Of a stretch of 49,660 nt of DNA, positions 10,688-23,600 are shown piece by piece (positions within the stretch are counted from its first letter, which is position 1; every line of letters begins with the position of its first letter). The stretch is from Hyphochytrium catenoides (lineage: Eukaryota > Sar > Hyphochytriomycetes > Hyphochytriales > Hyphochytriaceae). Location of the stretch: positions 1 to 49,660 of the forward strand of contig FLMG01000282.1 in assembly GCA_900088475.1 (NCBI GenBank). Direction: 5' to 3'. Under the pieces are notes generated by a model. The model was not told the DNA's origin. It saw only the letters and a list, made by a program, of their open reading frames with translations, and did no database searches. The position numbers and the translations under genes are program-made.

Positions 10688-12626
10688 TTACTTAACCTGA
10701 GATATTGAGGGAAAAGCATTTGTCTTTGCCAGCACTAAAAACTGCTTCTCGTGGGCAATGTAGCCTCTAATGTAGCCCTGCACGTAGAAGACATTAGGGT
10801 TCCCTATCAGTAGTTTGGAATGATGGATGAGGTTCATCGTACCATGAAAATGAGGTTAGCAAGTATGCATTCCACCTCTGCTGTGTCCACGTCGACGCCC
10901 TGCTTAGCGACGATGCTTTGTAACAACGACAACCTGAGCTTGATTGTACCGGCAATGAGGCTTCTGTAGAACCACATAATAAGTGAAAGAGCAGCAGTCA
11001 GATAAGGAATGCACCATAGGGTGCACGGAAAACCTGGTGACTGACATTTTCTTGAAGAGAGTCCTATAAACCAGCATCTTGATCTTTTCCAGCACAAGAT
11101 ATATGCCACGACGTACGAAGAGAGACTGGTACTTTTCGAGGTTCTAGGCCAAGCAGAAACTATAAGTTAGAGCTTTATTCCTGTCAGTCAACAAAAAAAA
11201 AGAAGCCCTTACCTCGTTGAAGACACGAAGGTTTCCTGTTCTTACACCATCTGCAACGCCTTCATACTGGGAGGTCGTCAGCATCCCGACATTACCAAAA
11301 GATCAAAGCTGGTACCTCTTGCAAGGAGTACGCCTGCAGCAGCTCCTTCCTCGGAAGATTTCCAATAAGAATCTTGACTGGCACCAGATACTGCAGTATG
11401 AGTCTACTCACGGTCAGGGAATACTCACGGAAAGTAGAGTCAATGGATCACTTGTAGAGAGATTTACCTCTTATTCCTCTTGGAAGTCTTCAAACAATGA
11501 CGCAGAGCATAATCCAGCTGTGCCTCAGCCTTCACAGCCACCAGCCCCAGGTCAAACTAACGCTGAGAAGACAAGCAAAGAGCTACGCACCGCCTGATAG
11601 TTATCTTCAAACATAGAGAGTCTTCCGGTATAATACTTATAAGTCACCTAAACGATGGAGAAGCCTCAGCTCTCGATGGGAATGCCACGATTAGCCTGTT
11701 CTCCTTACAGTGTCTCGATAACCAAAGGCAGAGAGTGGGGGCTTCTTGAGCTTCTCCATGGAATCTATCGTTTTCACGAGATTCTTGCACAGTCGAATTG
11801 TGTTCAGCTGTCGAACGACATCCTCTTAGCTATGGGCAAGGGCTTCCTCGCTTGTCCTCCTTACCTTAAAGTATATTTTGAAGAGCTGGTTGACAACGTA
11901 TAGAACACCCCACCTCTTGCTGTCCGGTGCATCGCCCGCGCGGTCATTGTAGGTGGCGTTCACGCCTTTTTTCAGCTCCATCTCCGCTTGGCGCTACGAG
12001 GGCAGGGGATGAGGGGGAAACGTCAGTTCTCTTTGGCGGAAACAGCGATAGAGCCAAAGAAGACCATCGTCCACGAACCAACGTATCAACGCTCTTGACG
12101 CCGGTTTGCTTGGTCTTTTGGTCATCAGCCTGGGCGGAGGAAATTGAGCGAGATAACCCTCGGTACAGATTAGGCTCAGGCACTGGCTCACCTTATAGGC
12201 CAGCACACGACAGTCATGAGTCAGAACGTGAAGCACCGGCACCAGCCAGTTGTTCGTGCTCTTGAAGATCGATAGAAGTTTACTATCAACATTTTTGGAA
12301 GGAGATTTTGAGCGTTATATGCACGAAGAGACGAAGAGCTACAGCTGGACGTACGTGAAAGCAGCGAGCCGAGGAACAAAGCCCTCAACGAACTGCCCAT
12401 GACGGCATAATCTCGCACTTTCAAGAACGTTTGCTAAAAGTTCTCGATACTCGGGGTTTTGAATACGCTGGCAGAACTTCTGAACTGCGGCCTCAGAAGT
12501 AAGTTGGGATAAGACAGTTTGCCAGTCTCGCCAAAGGGTTCTTTCAGCCACTAACGACGCCAGAGCGGGGCCGTTGTCTGTCTGGACAGCGTGATTGACA
12601 CGTTGAACGTAATCGTTGTTGGCCAT
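10688..12626 (-). CDS. PCID2: PCI-domain protein 2 / Thp1 homologue (TREX-2 complex)
   Basis: An intron-rich gene of about a dozen exons. The first exon (12355-12626) starts MANNDYVQRVNHAV; the second is 12192-12282 (FKSTNNWLVPVLHVL...). Later exons encode, in order, DDQKTKQTGVKS, the SKRWGVLYVVNQLFKIYFK block, LNTIRLCKNLVKTID, VTYKYYTGRLSMFEDNYQA, LILQYLVPVKILIGNLP, a GNLRVFNE segment, SLFVRRGIYLVLEKIK...LFKKI, VDVDTAEVECILANLIFM and finally GYIRGYIAHEKQFLVLAK to the TAA at 10688. Each matches PCID2/Thp1 in order, including the PCI and winged-helix segments. Family role: with GANP/Sac3 and DSS1 it links transcription to mRNA export at nuclear pores. The junction between the second block and the SKRWG exon (~11990-12090) is unresolved; several donors are possible. 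The neighbouring DTWD1 gene lies on the same strand 1.5 kb upstream. Confidence 0.9.
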
Positions 12627-14083
12627 CGCTTTCTTCAGGTTGCCCGACGCAGTAGATGGACGAGGATCGAGTCAACTGATCATCGGCGCCGAAGGATCAT
12701 AAAAGAGCACTCAACCATGCATTGTCTCCACAGTCCACGTCACAGAATCCTCAGGTAAGACAAGCCCACAAGGGCTTCGCTCCCAGATTAGCCCACAACA
12801 CACAGCGTTGACGCTTCTATTGGGCTACGTCCTTGGCTGGGAGATGGAGGTTGCTGGGCTCAGCCGCCTCACACACGGCGGTATGCACGGTATGCACGGT
12901 AGTGATGTCCCAGCATCTTCAGAAGAAGTGAGGAAGACTTGAGGAGGAGATTGAGGGCATCATCTCCTCCAGATCTTGCCAACCCATGCACCTCATGGCA
13001 GACCTGGATATTACTAACGTAGACCTTCGTATGATACCCTAGATACCTTGGTTACCTATATGGGTTGACTTACTGATGTGAAGGATCTCCTTTCGCAGCT
13101 CGCAGCAGCTTGATGATGGCCGCAGAGATGAAGAAGAGGTGGCGGTGAAGGAAGACGCAACGACCAGCAGATGCCTACTCACTCGCTCTCAAGCTCCTCG
13201 GCAGGAGCCTGGCATAGGGTAAAGCCCTTTCCTTTTCTGCAATATCTGTTAGTCCGAAGAAACTCTTATTCCTGCAGAGCAAGTCCTGACGGTACCATCG
13301 GATTCTGCTAAGTCATGACCTTGAAGAAGCGGGCTTCTTCAGACAGGCAGAGATCTAGTGCGCCCACAGCCTAGCGGCAAGTTTCCCCTCTCCTGGTCTT
13401 ATGATCAGTTGTAGGATACTTTAGAAGCTTCTCAGCATCAGACCCTAAGCATCGGAGCTATTGGCTGATCGTCGCCCGCATCTTTATGCGACTCTCTGTT
13501 TCCAACTTCCCTCTATGCCCAACTTTGGCTTGTGCGCTTTGCCTTTAGCGTCAGTCTGTCCCCTCTTCCCTTTCAGACAGTACCATTCCCGCTGCTGTTG
13601 TCAATTTTGTCCCAAAGTGTCATGTAGGTGATTCATAGGTGCTTTATTTCTGGGTAACGCTAAGACTGATAGTTCGGCCATGTGCTAGCAGAAGCAGCCT
13701 CAAGTGGTGCTACCCCTCATCACTCGATCAGCTTGAAAAATATGATCTCAATCAGAAAGAGGGACTAGTAACCGCAGAGCAAACCATGTGGAGCCCCGAC
13801 GCCTAAGCCTCATATCCAGGACTGCCGCTGCACTCTGACAGTGGCGTTGTTCATGGAACAAAAAGCAGGGGGAAAGAGCGGGTGACGGACCCACAAACAC
13901 CCAGGCAAGGCCCGTGGCTGCGAGGATCCCCTCAGCTCTACGTTATGACGGGCAGCGTCACCCTCATAAAAGCATTTGCCTAGTTTCGGGTCCAGCAGTG
14001 GCTCGTACTGAGGAAACTCGAAGGCAAGCCCTCTTAGTCCCACGGACCCAGCGTAGAAAGGTTTCTGTATGCCTTTAGCTGTG
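12627..14083. other. Intergenic region between DTWD1 and PCID2
   Basis: This is the 3' flank of DTWD1 and the promoter side of PCID2. It contains a minus-strand open frame at 13810-14133 (107 codons, no ATG start) that overlaps the last DTWD1 exon in another frame. A short direct repeat of ggtatgcacggtatgcac lies at about 12880-12901. No other gene is recognised. Confidence 0.45.
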
Positions 14084-15488
14084 TCAGTACGGCCCATTCT
14101 GGCCGGCTTTGACGGCGCATAGAACCTCGCCACTGAGGTTTGAGTAGTAGTGGTCCAAATGGTTACTGAGCCGCTGGTCTCTACCCTGCATGCTTCCTAT
14201 CAGCGTCATCAACCTGACAACGAGCCTGCCAACATGGTTAGGGCGTGACAGGGTGACGTAACAGAGATTAGATTGCATCGGTTTACCTTCTTCTTAGCCT
14301 CTCTCTCCGCTCGTTTTCGCTCTTTATGTTGGAGCTTCAGCATTTGCCCTTTTTCCTTCTGTGACCGGCGGCGTCTCTGCGCTTCTTTGGCTGCCTCGTC
14401 CATTGGAAGGAGTACGCCATTGCCCTGCTCTCTCTTGTACTTGGACTGAATATATTCATACTGCAGATGAAAAAAGAAGAAAAGGTCTTCAAGGTCTCCT
14501 ACGTCTTCATCGTTGGTCAGCATAGGCTGCGTCCTTTCTCGGGCCATCTGGTATTCTCGCACCATAAAGTAGATGGCTGGAGATATACCGAGTCTTAAGC
14601 TACAGCAGTGTCCTTCTTATGAACGGCGACGGCTTACCTTCAATCGTTGATATGCAGCCCTCTCCAGCGGAATGATACCTAAGAAGGTCAAGGATTCTCA
14701 GGTCTTTCTCCTTAATAGTCAAAAGAAAAGGGAAAGAGAAGTTATAAATCTGCAATTGCCTTCTTACCGCCAGAACTTGCTATGGCGCGGTGGATGCTCA
14801 ATCTTAAGACATCTCAACTTTTGAACAGTGCCCAGCTTCATTATCTTCTGCGTCTCCCCCCACGGGCAGTCAATAAAAACCATCCTTTGAAGCCTGCAAA
14901 GCTCACTTTCCTTTAGCTCACTGACAACCTGTGCCGTCTGCAGAGCAAAAGGTTACAGCTTAGCTACGCCATTATCGCATGAAAGGTGCTACACCATACC
15001 TCCGACGGGAAAATGACTGCAGTGGTCTCCGGATCATAGTCTGGGAATTCATCCTGGTCCACGACAATCAATCTCACTTGCTCCGGAGCCAAAATTTTAG
15101 CATGCAGTCCAGTGGCTTTCTTGGGACCATCCATGAAGATAATGTCAACCTGCTTGCCACGACAGGTTTACAACGAGGAATGAGCCCTGGTCAGAGCTAT
15201 TCGGATGCTAAATTGGCCGCCCGCGCATACACTTACAGTGACTGGAAGCTTGAGTTGCGGTACCCGCTGACCTGGCGGCACTCCAAGCGGGATCATGCAA
15301 TTGTAGCAGTAAAACATACAAGAACGACTGCATCGCTCGCATTTCTCCCTCTTCCAAGCGTCTACGCCGGCACTTGAGACGCTGCCTTCAGGCTGGTACT
15401 CAGCGGATGTAGATCCGTTCACTGGTTCATGCCTTTCTAGCCCTGGCTTCGAGCTTTGGTGGTCTGTAGGAGTTAAACTTTGCTCCAT
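14084..15488 (-). CDS. DTWD1: DTW-domain tRNA-uridine aminocarboxypropyltransferase 1-like
   Basis: The order of segments matches DTWD1. An N-terminal zinc-binding CERCSRSCMFYCYNC leads into LKLPVT, then a gtaagt donor. Next come VDIIFMDGPKKATGLHAKIL and VRLIVVDQDEFPDYDPE...FPSE, then FIDCPWGETQKIM at the motif that names the family, GEGCISTIEAIYFMVREYQ, and DLEDLFFFFHLQYEYIQSKYK. A Lys/Arg-rich tail and a last exon ending at 14084 follow. The family transfers an aminocarboxypropyl group from SAM to uridine of tRNA (acp3U, D-loop for DTWD1). The motif normally reads D-x-T-W; here it is D-C-P-W. The frame is open upstream to 15650 without ATG; I use the ATG at 15488, but an upstream exon is possible. 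The last exon is inferred from an acceptor near 14180. Confidence 0.85.
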
Positions 15489-15917
15489 GTCCTTCAAATC
15501 TGCTGGAACGTTTAAGGTGCAATCAACCTGTCGGTGGAAGGAGAGCAGCTGTATTCGCTCCTCCAAGCCAGATTTGACAACAGCAGGCCCTCTGCAGTGA
15601 GGATCAAAGCGGTCGTGCGGTGCTACTGGTTCATGAGATAGACATAGCACAGCTGCCAGCCATCAGCCATCATCTGAAGCGTGAGCAGGAAGCGTTATGC
15701 ATCAGAACAAACAGAAGACAACGAGAAGTCTACAGCCTAGCCGTTATATTGCGCCAACGGCTCTCGGCGGGCAGCGGACTTGAAGAAGGGCAATAATCTT
15801 CATTGTGAAGATTGGCTCAATCACTATCGCTGTACTTCTAGAGCTCGCATCAGGAAGGCATAGAGACCTACGTGGAGCTTGTCATTGGGAGGAGCGGTCA
15901 CACCCCAATACCTGAAA
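15489..15917. promoter_or_regulatory. Shared divergent promoter region, DTWD1/PEX4
   Basis: DTWD1 reads left and PEX4 reads right from this ~430-bp gap, so both promoters must lie here, or just outside if DTWD1 starts further upstream. No TATA box or other element could be assigned with confidence. Confidence 0.45.
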
Positions 15918-16734
15918 ATGAATGCCTCCGTTAAGCGTCTGAGGAAGGAGGCGCTCGAAGCCAAAACCAATCCGGAAGAGGACATTGTTCTGCTGCCCGA
16001 TGAGAACAATTTGAGACTATGGACAGCCTACATCAAAGCGCCGCCGGATACGCCGTTTGAAGGAGGTCAGATCTTTCGGCAGTAAAGTTTTTCGTCGCAT
16101 GCTTCTTCTCATCTGCTGGCTTTCGCTTAGGAGTCTATGAGCTTGGCATTAACACAGGCAGCCTCTACCCGATGGAGCCACCGCAGATCAAGTTTGTGAC
16201 CAAAGTCTTCCATCCTAACATTCACTTCAAGGTATGCGCTTGCTCTAAGCTACTTCTAGTTTGTCTCCTTGACTCACTTTCCACTTATTTCCAACGAACA
16301 GGACGGCTCAATCTGCTTGGACATTCTTAAGAGAGAATGGTCACCGGCATGGAGTCTGCGGGTAACAATAACCCCTTGTCACTTCCCTTTCGCACCTCAA
16401 GCTTACCACCTCATGCTCTTCCTTCTCACACTCTTCTTCCACAGTCGGCATGCCGAGCCGTCATTGCGATCATGGGAGATCCAAACGCCGACTCACCGCT
16501 GAACTGTGATGCTGGTTAGTAGGCGCCGTGCTCCCACTTCTTCAGCCCTTGTCATCTCCATGCACTCTACTAACCTTCCACTCCTCCTTTCCAACGCTAC
16601 TCTTGTCTCCCTTTTACCCCGTACTTTCGTACCTAGGCAACATGATTCGGGGCGGCGATATGATTGCGTATGAATCCATGGCACGGATGTACATGGAGGA
16701 GTTCGCACTTAAGACGATCCCGGGCCGCAGCTAA
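15918..16734 (+). CDS. PEX4: Peroxisomal ubiquitin-conjugating enzyme E2 (peroxin 4)
   Basis: Five exons: 15918-16065, 16131-16231, 16302-16361, 16445-16514 and 16637-16734. All junctions are in frame, giving 158 aa, the usual length for a bare UBC fold. The start is the first ATG (MNASVKRLRKEALEAK). The active-site cysteine lies in GSICLDILKREWSPAWSL, preceded by FHPNIHF (HPN motif). The C-terminal DSPLNCDAGN...SMARMYMEEF block distinguishes PEX4 (plant UBC21) from general E2s. In the family, PEX4 is held at the peroxisome by PEX22 and monoubiquitinates the receptor PEX5 for recycling, working with the PEX2/PEX10/PEX12 RING complex. PEX2 is encoded 17 kb away at 34073-35705. A TA-rich tail follows the stop, and the gene converges on the USP gene. 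Confidence 0.93.
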
Positions 16735-17653
16735 ACCAAGAAAACGCCATGCTTATACTACGGAACGCTCCCTTCTCGCAAATATGTGATCCTTTTTAAT
16801 TCAAAGGACAGGAGGGCAGAGCGGACGGATATTTATCTGATTTCTCTCTTTTATCTTCATCTGCCCTTCACTTGGTCTTCTCTTTGGTTCTCTTTGTAGA
16901 GACGCCTGAAGCTTGGTAAGAATCGCCACTCAGCGACCCTCTCCTAGACGGCTGCTGTCCGACAGGGAGTGGGCATTCTACCCTTGACACCTTCTCTCAT
17001 CTTCTCGATAAGCATCCACACCAGCAATCAGTATTGCCAATGTTGACAACAGCAATGCAATCAGCAATGCAAGGTGATAATAAAGGCTAAGTGGCGTTGA
17101 TCGTGATGACAGTTGGACGCGTGGAAGAACGTTGGATGAGTAAGAAAAAGCCCTATCCTTCTTTTAGCACATGGAACTATATAGCAGACAGAGCGCTTCG
17201 CTTGCCACTCATGAGGGCCTAGTCGAGCAATCTGGTGGTCAGCTCCGCATGTCGGCGCCTAAGTAACTTCGCCCTTCTCATCCATGACTTTAGTCCTGCA
17301 TACGACTGCTGAATAGCACGTTATGGCCACATGTGTCTAGCTCCTTGCTATTACGTGCCGCTCAATGTCACGAAGGTCTTACACTAGGGAAGAGTGAAAA
17401 GGAAGAGAGAATGGGCGATCTTAAGATCGTCTGTTAGCAACAAGGCCATTAGAGGACAGTTCTTGCGCGCCTAGGGCAGCACATTTGAACAACGCTCCTA
17501 GCGTCCAGTTGGCCTCAGAGACACATTGGCCATAGAGCAATTGTGGACACGGGTCCACCAAGCAGTAGGCCACCGTAGTCCCTTGTAGATGTGCAAAAGA
17601 AGTGGCATTATTGATGTAGCGGCCTTGGCCGCATAAGTTATGAGTTATATTGC
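16735..17653. other. Intergenic region, no gene recognised
   Basis: Gap between the convergent 3' ends of PEX4 and the giant USP gene. Only 3' UTR and terminator sequence is expected here. A small direct repeat (cagcaatgcaatcagcaatgcaa) is visible near 17049-17071. Confidence 0.5.
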
Positions 17654-20600
17654 TCAGTCACTCTGTTGACTGTCCATCTCTTCACTCTCACTACTGGCAC
17701 TCTGATAGTCTAAGCTAGTTCCTCTATAGCGACCCTCCTCCACTATCTCAGATTCAAGCAAGTCTTCCCCAGCAGCGTGTTCTAAGAGATCGCTACTGGC
17801 CGAAGGGTGGAGGTTATGTACTGAACGGAAGGTAGGTGGCGGCTCCCTGGCGTCCAGATTCTTGGTCCAGACCTTCCAGTTCTCTTGAGGAGGCACTTCC
17901 TGTGCCTGTGTGACTGGCACAAAGTAGAAATCTACATCCTGAGCTGTGCCAGGCTGGCCATTCTCAGGTGTCACGGAGATGTACCAGCGCCGTGACCCAG
18001 AGGGTAATTGGCAGCGGAAGAGCGTGTATTTTGTGCTAGTGTTGGGGTTGTGATAGATGTACAGCGGCACTTTGTCCCATATCCTCCCTGTCATGCGATA
18101 AAAGCCATTCACTTCCGTGGACCCAGCGCCCTCCACCATGTACCTAGCAAGAGTAAAGGGTGAGTAGAGCGAACTGGGAGCGCATGAGGAGTATAAACTC
18201 GTCCAAGGACAAATGTCGCTATGTGGAGATAACAGGGCCTTCGAGAGTCATTGCATCGACATGCGAAGCGTAAGGGGTCCCTTGCGCTGATTGTCCGAAG
18301 CATACAGAATGTGCTGCGAAGGCCGTTTGAAAGGCTCACCCGATGGTCTCTTGCAATCTCTGATGGCCCAGTAGCGCTCCCAGCTCGTTCAGTAACTTTA
18401 GACGAGGTGACTCGTTCCGCGGTGTTCTCGCAATGTATAGACTCATCTCCCCGCTGCCGATCGACTCCTGATGCAAATAACCGGATTCATGTTAGCCTTT
18501 CGCGGTGTGCTTTCTACCCTGCCCCCTCTAGCTCTTTCCTTTCATGCCTCTTCTTTAATTTTGCTGGTTCCCAGCTAGCTCGGACATGAGCCCTCTTCTA
18601 TCTACGTACGTATGCTGCAGAGTCTCTTCGCACCTGTAGCCAGTTGTACATCCACTCCCAAGCAGCTTTGCGTTCTAGCAGCCAGTCACTAATTGCCGGC
18701 ATCCTTGCTAGGGCAGCGAATGCGTGTAAGCATCTGTCAATGATCTGGGCATGGGAGAGATCTGCCGCTGCCTTGTGATGCTCTACTAGCTGTGCTGCCC
18801 TGGTGATGAGGCCAAGATCACCAACCATACAAAGCTCTAAACAGCGCTCAAAATGTGAATCTTGCGCCTGAAGCAGCTGCAGCATTGCCCGCTCACACAG
18901 TTCAATCACCAGTTGAGCCTACAGTAGAAGAGGTAAAGGCCTCGAACGGAAGCACTGAAGCTTGAAAAGTATAGGACTATAGAACTGTGAAGTGAGGCTA
19001 TCGCCCGGGGTTGGGCAACAGCTCCGTCGAAGAAAGAGCGCACACCGAGCTTCCACACTAGCCTCACCGACTCGTGACAAATATTTTGCAAGGGTGCAAG
19101 AGGGGTAATGGGAGAACAAACACGTAGGAGCAAGGCACGTAGGGGAGAAGTAAAGCAGTCTCACCCTATAGTTGTGGCCTGCACGGTACAGAGTCTGCAA
19201 GAGGACTTTCAAAAATAAGCTCGAGGCCTGCAGGTTTCCGGTGCACCAAGAGAGCATAATATCTGCGACTTCGTCACTCTCTTCGTCCATGCCCGCCTGC
19301 GCAAAAGGGGATAGCCGTCAGTGCCAAGGGCAGCATTCCAGGACAGGAGGGGATAGTGGCTCAGAAGGAACTTGCCTCAAAAATAGCCTCGTTGATGAGG
19401 GCCTTCTGACTCAGCGCAGGCAGGGAAGAGAGAAAACTCTGTTCTCCTCCTCCCTCCGCCATGTCGCTGTCCGTCCCTCGTTTTAGATCTTCTCCATAGC
19501 CGTACACCTACATCCCGCTTCTCAATTAGAGCCATAGGGTGGTCCATACCAGCATCCGCAAAAGCGGCTAAACACTAAGAAGAGCCATTTCTGCCAGGAA
19601 AGTCGTCCGCCGCCTCACCTTCAGATCATGCCAAACTAGCTCTGGAGACAGCCTTGCATTCTCTTGGTACATCGCAAGGAAGCCGTCCAGCGTCATCTCC
19701 TCGGCGTTTGCATGGGAGGAGAAGGCTTTGGACGGAGAGGAGGATGGGGAGGAGCGCGTGCTCTTTCCTCTGTACTTTGAGTAGATGGACCGCGCCTGGG
19801 CTTCTGAGGCGCCGTGGCCGCACTGTGCCAGATGTTGGCGCAGCGTCCGCTCGCTCATTTCACCCTAAAGATTACAAAGATCATGAGAATAGAGTGTCAA
19901 TCCAACCTCCCTCTATGAACTCTGTTGGACGCGTATCGCGTAGAAGTCCCTCCGATGACTTCCCTCCCAGATATTATTTATCCCACAATCTCTCTGCCTC
20001 CTTTCGCTCTTCCTTAAAGCCCATCAACACATTCTCTCTATTGCGCTCGTTACAACCGTTGGTCCGGGATGACTGCTTCGTCTTATGCCTTAACACTGAC
20101 CGTTGGTGTTAACTGGAAGAAGATGGAGGTTAGTGCCTCTACAGCTTGAAGAGTAAGCGAAGCCTTTCTGCTCCGTCCTCCTTCCTCTAGCAGCGGTACG
20201 GATGTCATGGTACGGACACCAAGGAGTGCTCCAAGGGAAAGGAATAAGGCAGCCTGGCTGCCAAGCATCTCAGATTCGGCTTCAGAGCTAAGACAGGCAC
20301 CAAGAAAAGCAACCCTGACATCCTGAGGCGCTGCTGGGCCCAAGAGGTACGCGACAAGACGCCCCACCATGTTCCGCTCGCACATCAGACGTCGCACCTC
20401 GACCTGCCCCTCGGCTAGAAGTCTGACAAGTAAGAAGACGGCATCTCTGCAAGAAGGACAGGAGCAGAAAAGGAAACGTCGAGGCTTGGTAAGTACCCAG
20501 CAGGCTATGGTGAGTCACTAAGAGCACTCACAAGGCCTTCCTATCAGCTCCCAGCTTGCCATCCATAATCTGCTCAAGGCAGATTACAAGCTCCAACACC

Positions 20601-23600
20601 TTCTTCTCATACATCTCGACCTTGTCAGCTAAGGCTGAAGGCTGTGATATGCAAGAGAACCATTCACCGACATAGCAAAAGGCGGAGGAGGACAACCCAG
20701 TGAGTCTGTTACTATATATTCCCCCAAGGATCATCGAGGGCTTCTTTACCGTATGTCTATAGCTGCTGAGGGAGTGTACTGCTGACACGAGGATCTGCAC
20801 GAACATCTGCCTTGCCAGGAAGTCTGGGCACTCTAGAAAATATGTCCGCAAAAGACTGGGGCGCTCGCTATATCGAGATAATATCGAGAGAAGCAAGAGA
20901 AAGGGGAACAGAGCCAGGAAAGGAGAAGCGTGACAATTGGAAAAGGGACGCCATGCGACAGCATGAGTAAGACGCTGACGTACCCGACGGTCTAAGAGAA
21001 GCCACATACCTGTTTGTTGCGGCGGCGAGCTCCGCCAGCAGCCGAGATAGAAAGCTGAAGCCTGCGCTGGGAACGTTATGAAGCCGAAACTTTAGAAGAG
21101 CTACGAAGTGGTTGATGCTGTGCTTGTCCGCAAAGCGCACTAGGGCAGTGAATAAATACTCGAGGGATAGAGACAGTACTCTCTCTTCTATACTCTCTCC
21201 CCTAATCGCCAGCGACGCTCCATCTCCCTCGACTTGGAGCTGCTGATGCTCGTCTTCGGCCCTTCTGGTTCTACTTTGTCGCTTCAGAAGGTTTTGCATG
21301 AAGAGAAGGAAAGCTGGGTCGAACAGATATTTCCTCTGGAAGTACTGCAGGTTGTTCTCTTGCACCTCTTGCTCGAAAACACTTCGGTAAGGAGCAGGTG
21401 ACGACAATTGGAGCTCTTCTTGTCTATTGTCTCCTTGCCCCGCTGTCTTGGTCTGTGCTGGTCGTCTCTTCTCATAGAACAGCATTAACGCATTGTTATA
21501 GACCTCCATCTCCAGCGGGCTACCCCCACCCCAGGCAGATACACGGGTCTATCAGAGACAAGAGCATATAAGTCATCTAAGAGTAAGAAAAGAACTAGCT
21601 AAGGCGCGTAGGGCTGAACAGAAGTACCGCCATCCGCAGAAGACATTTGGGTTTTTCTTTTGAAGTACTGGGAGTAGGAACCAGTTGGACAACCTGCTTG
21701 CCACCAAAGCACTCCTGTTCAATCCTGCTGGGATCGAACTCTGAGACGTCGTCATCGTCAAACTTGAACCACTGGCCAGTCTCTCTGTCTTGGATGAAAG
21801 AATAATAGTGGCCGCCCTGGGCTACGCCTGAGTGCACCAGCACTCCTACGAGACTATACTCGTACTCTGAAGCGGGAGGAAGCTCGTCCCCATCTGCAGC
21901 CTCAACTGAAACATTGAAAGGACGAACATGGAGATAAGAGACGCCAGAAGACCTCCACAAAAGAATAAGATGCAGTCGACAAAGGGACATAAGAGCATTC
22001 AGACGAAGAGAAAAGACAGGAAATAAGGATGCCCATGACCCGACCGGACCTAGCAAATAGAGTGATGCAGTAGAGATGTAGGGAGTAGCCTCTTCCTTCA
22101 ATCCTCACCTTGGGCTGTGAGGGGTGCTCCATCTGGACTCAAGTCCATAAGTCCATCTTCCTCCTCTACCATACCTGCCGCCTGGACTACTGCTTCCTCT
22201 CTCTCTCTCTGCTCAATACCTCTCTTGGTGTATCTCAGCATGTTCAGCTCCATAGGGAATGAGCAGCGGGAGTTGAGCTTGACTGTCTCAAACGTTGAGT
22301 AGTCCAAGTCGAAGCGCTTCAGGTGCAGAATCAGCACCTGTGGCAATGTACCAAAGCAAGTTCGCCGCATAGTGTCCTTCTTTGTCCCACAGTTCTCACA
22401 TTCGACCTAGAGAACCAGAAAGACGTGAGTGGAGACATAGGTCAAGGATTGTCCTGGCGGTTGCCTGAACCGGCGCTACAAGCTCCGATGCCTTAGAGCA
22501 GGATCCCATGCAGGGCCCAAAGCTTTCCTTTCGTTCCCCAGAGATCGTCCCTCCCTCTCTCTCATCTGCCCCTAGCTGCATTGCTCCCTTTTTCTCTGGG
22601 GCATGCTACCTTCAAGGGGCAGTCTCTCCTTCGCCGTTTATTCCTCTTATCTCCATCTGTAGGATTACTTCTGGTCCCTTCCCATGTTTACCTTATTGTC
22701 TCCATCCATAAGCTCTCCCTCAATGAAGGCGTTAAGACTTTCCTCTATACTGCTTTTCCCACGGATTTGCAGCTCAACCCGAATGAATGCTTCTTCACGT
22801 TCGTAGCGATGGTTACAGCCCTGCGGCACCTTCTGAAAAATCCACTTCCCTAGTAATGGAGGTGCCGGGCACGAAGCATAGAGAACAAAAGGGGGACGGA
22901 GACCCTATCAGTCTAGTTCAAGTGCGCGTCTCAATTCATGAAGGAAGGAAAAAAAGGGAGACCAAGAACGGGTCACTAAAACGCTATGTTCGCTGTGGCA
23001 GGATTGACGTTGAGCGAGAAATAAGTGCAAGCAGAGACCGACTTGTTTAGCGGGGTGATAAAGCAACTCCACAATGAACGGTAACTCACCTCCAAAGGCT
23101 CTCTCTAAGCACTCCGCCCGGCCAGATGTAAGCTTCAATGCCGTCTCCAGCCTGTCCAATAGCTTGTCGCAGAATTCCGACGCGTCGTTCTGCTGGTACA
23201 CTGAAAACTCTAAGTTTAGACAGCGACAAGCGTCCACCAGCTCCTTCGGGTCGAACCATCCTAGGACGCTATCTGATAGGTAACAGAAGGTGCGCTGGAC
23301 TTGCCGCAGCACTTCAACCGAGTCCTATAGAGGACAACAGGGTGAATCAAAATTAGTAGGATGAAAAGAGGTTAGTTAGACCACAAGGAGGAGCGAGGAG
23401 GAGAAGAAAAGAGAGGGAAGCTACAGAAGCTGAAGGGCGCGGGTGATTCACCTGTTGGGTCTGATTGAGACCAGCATACTTTCGATAGTGCACCACTGCC
23501 ATCCTCTTTCCATTGGAGTCGAAGATAGCAACGGAAGAGGGAGAGCTGGATTCCAAGTTTTCTTTCACTACCTTGACCTGCAGGCAGCGGCCTTTCTCTC

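Noticed and set aside
23325-23460. Apparent loss of the catalytic Cys box in the USP (exon ending YAGLNQTQQ joined to VLRQVQ), suggesting a dead enzyme
   Set aside because: The true Cys box lies further upstream in coding order: RKYAGLHNQG splices at 24361 to an exon encoding GFTCYMNAFLQQLF at 24154-24233. The enzyme keeps Cys, His and Asp.
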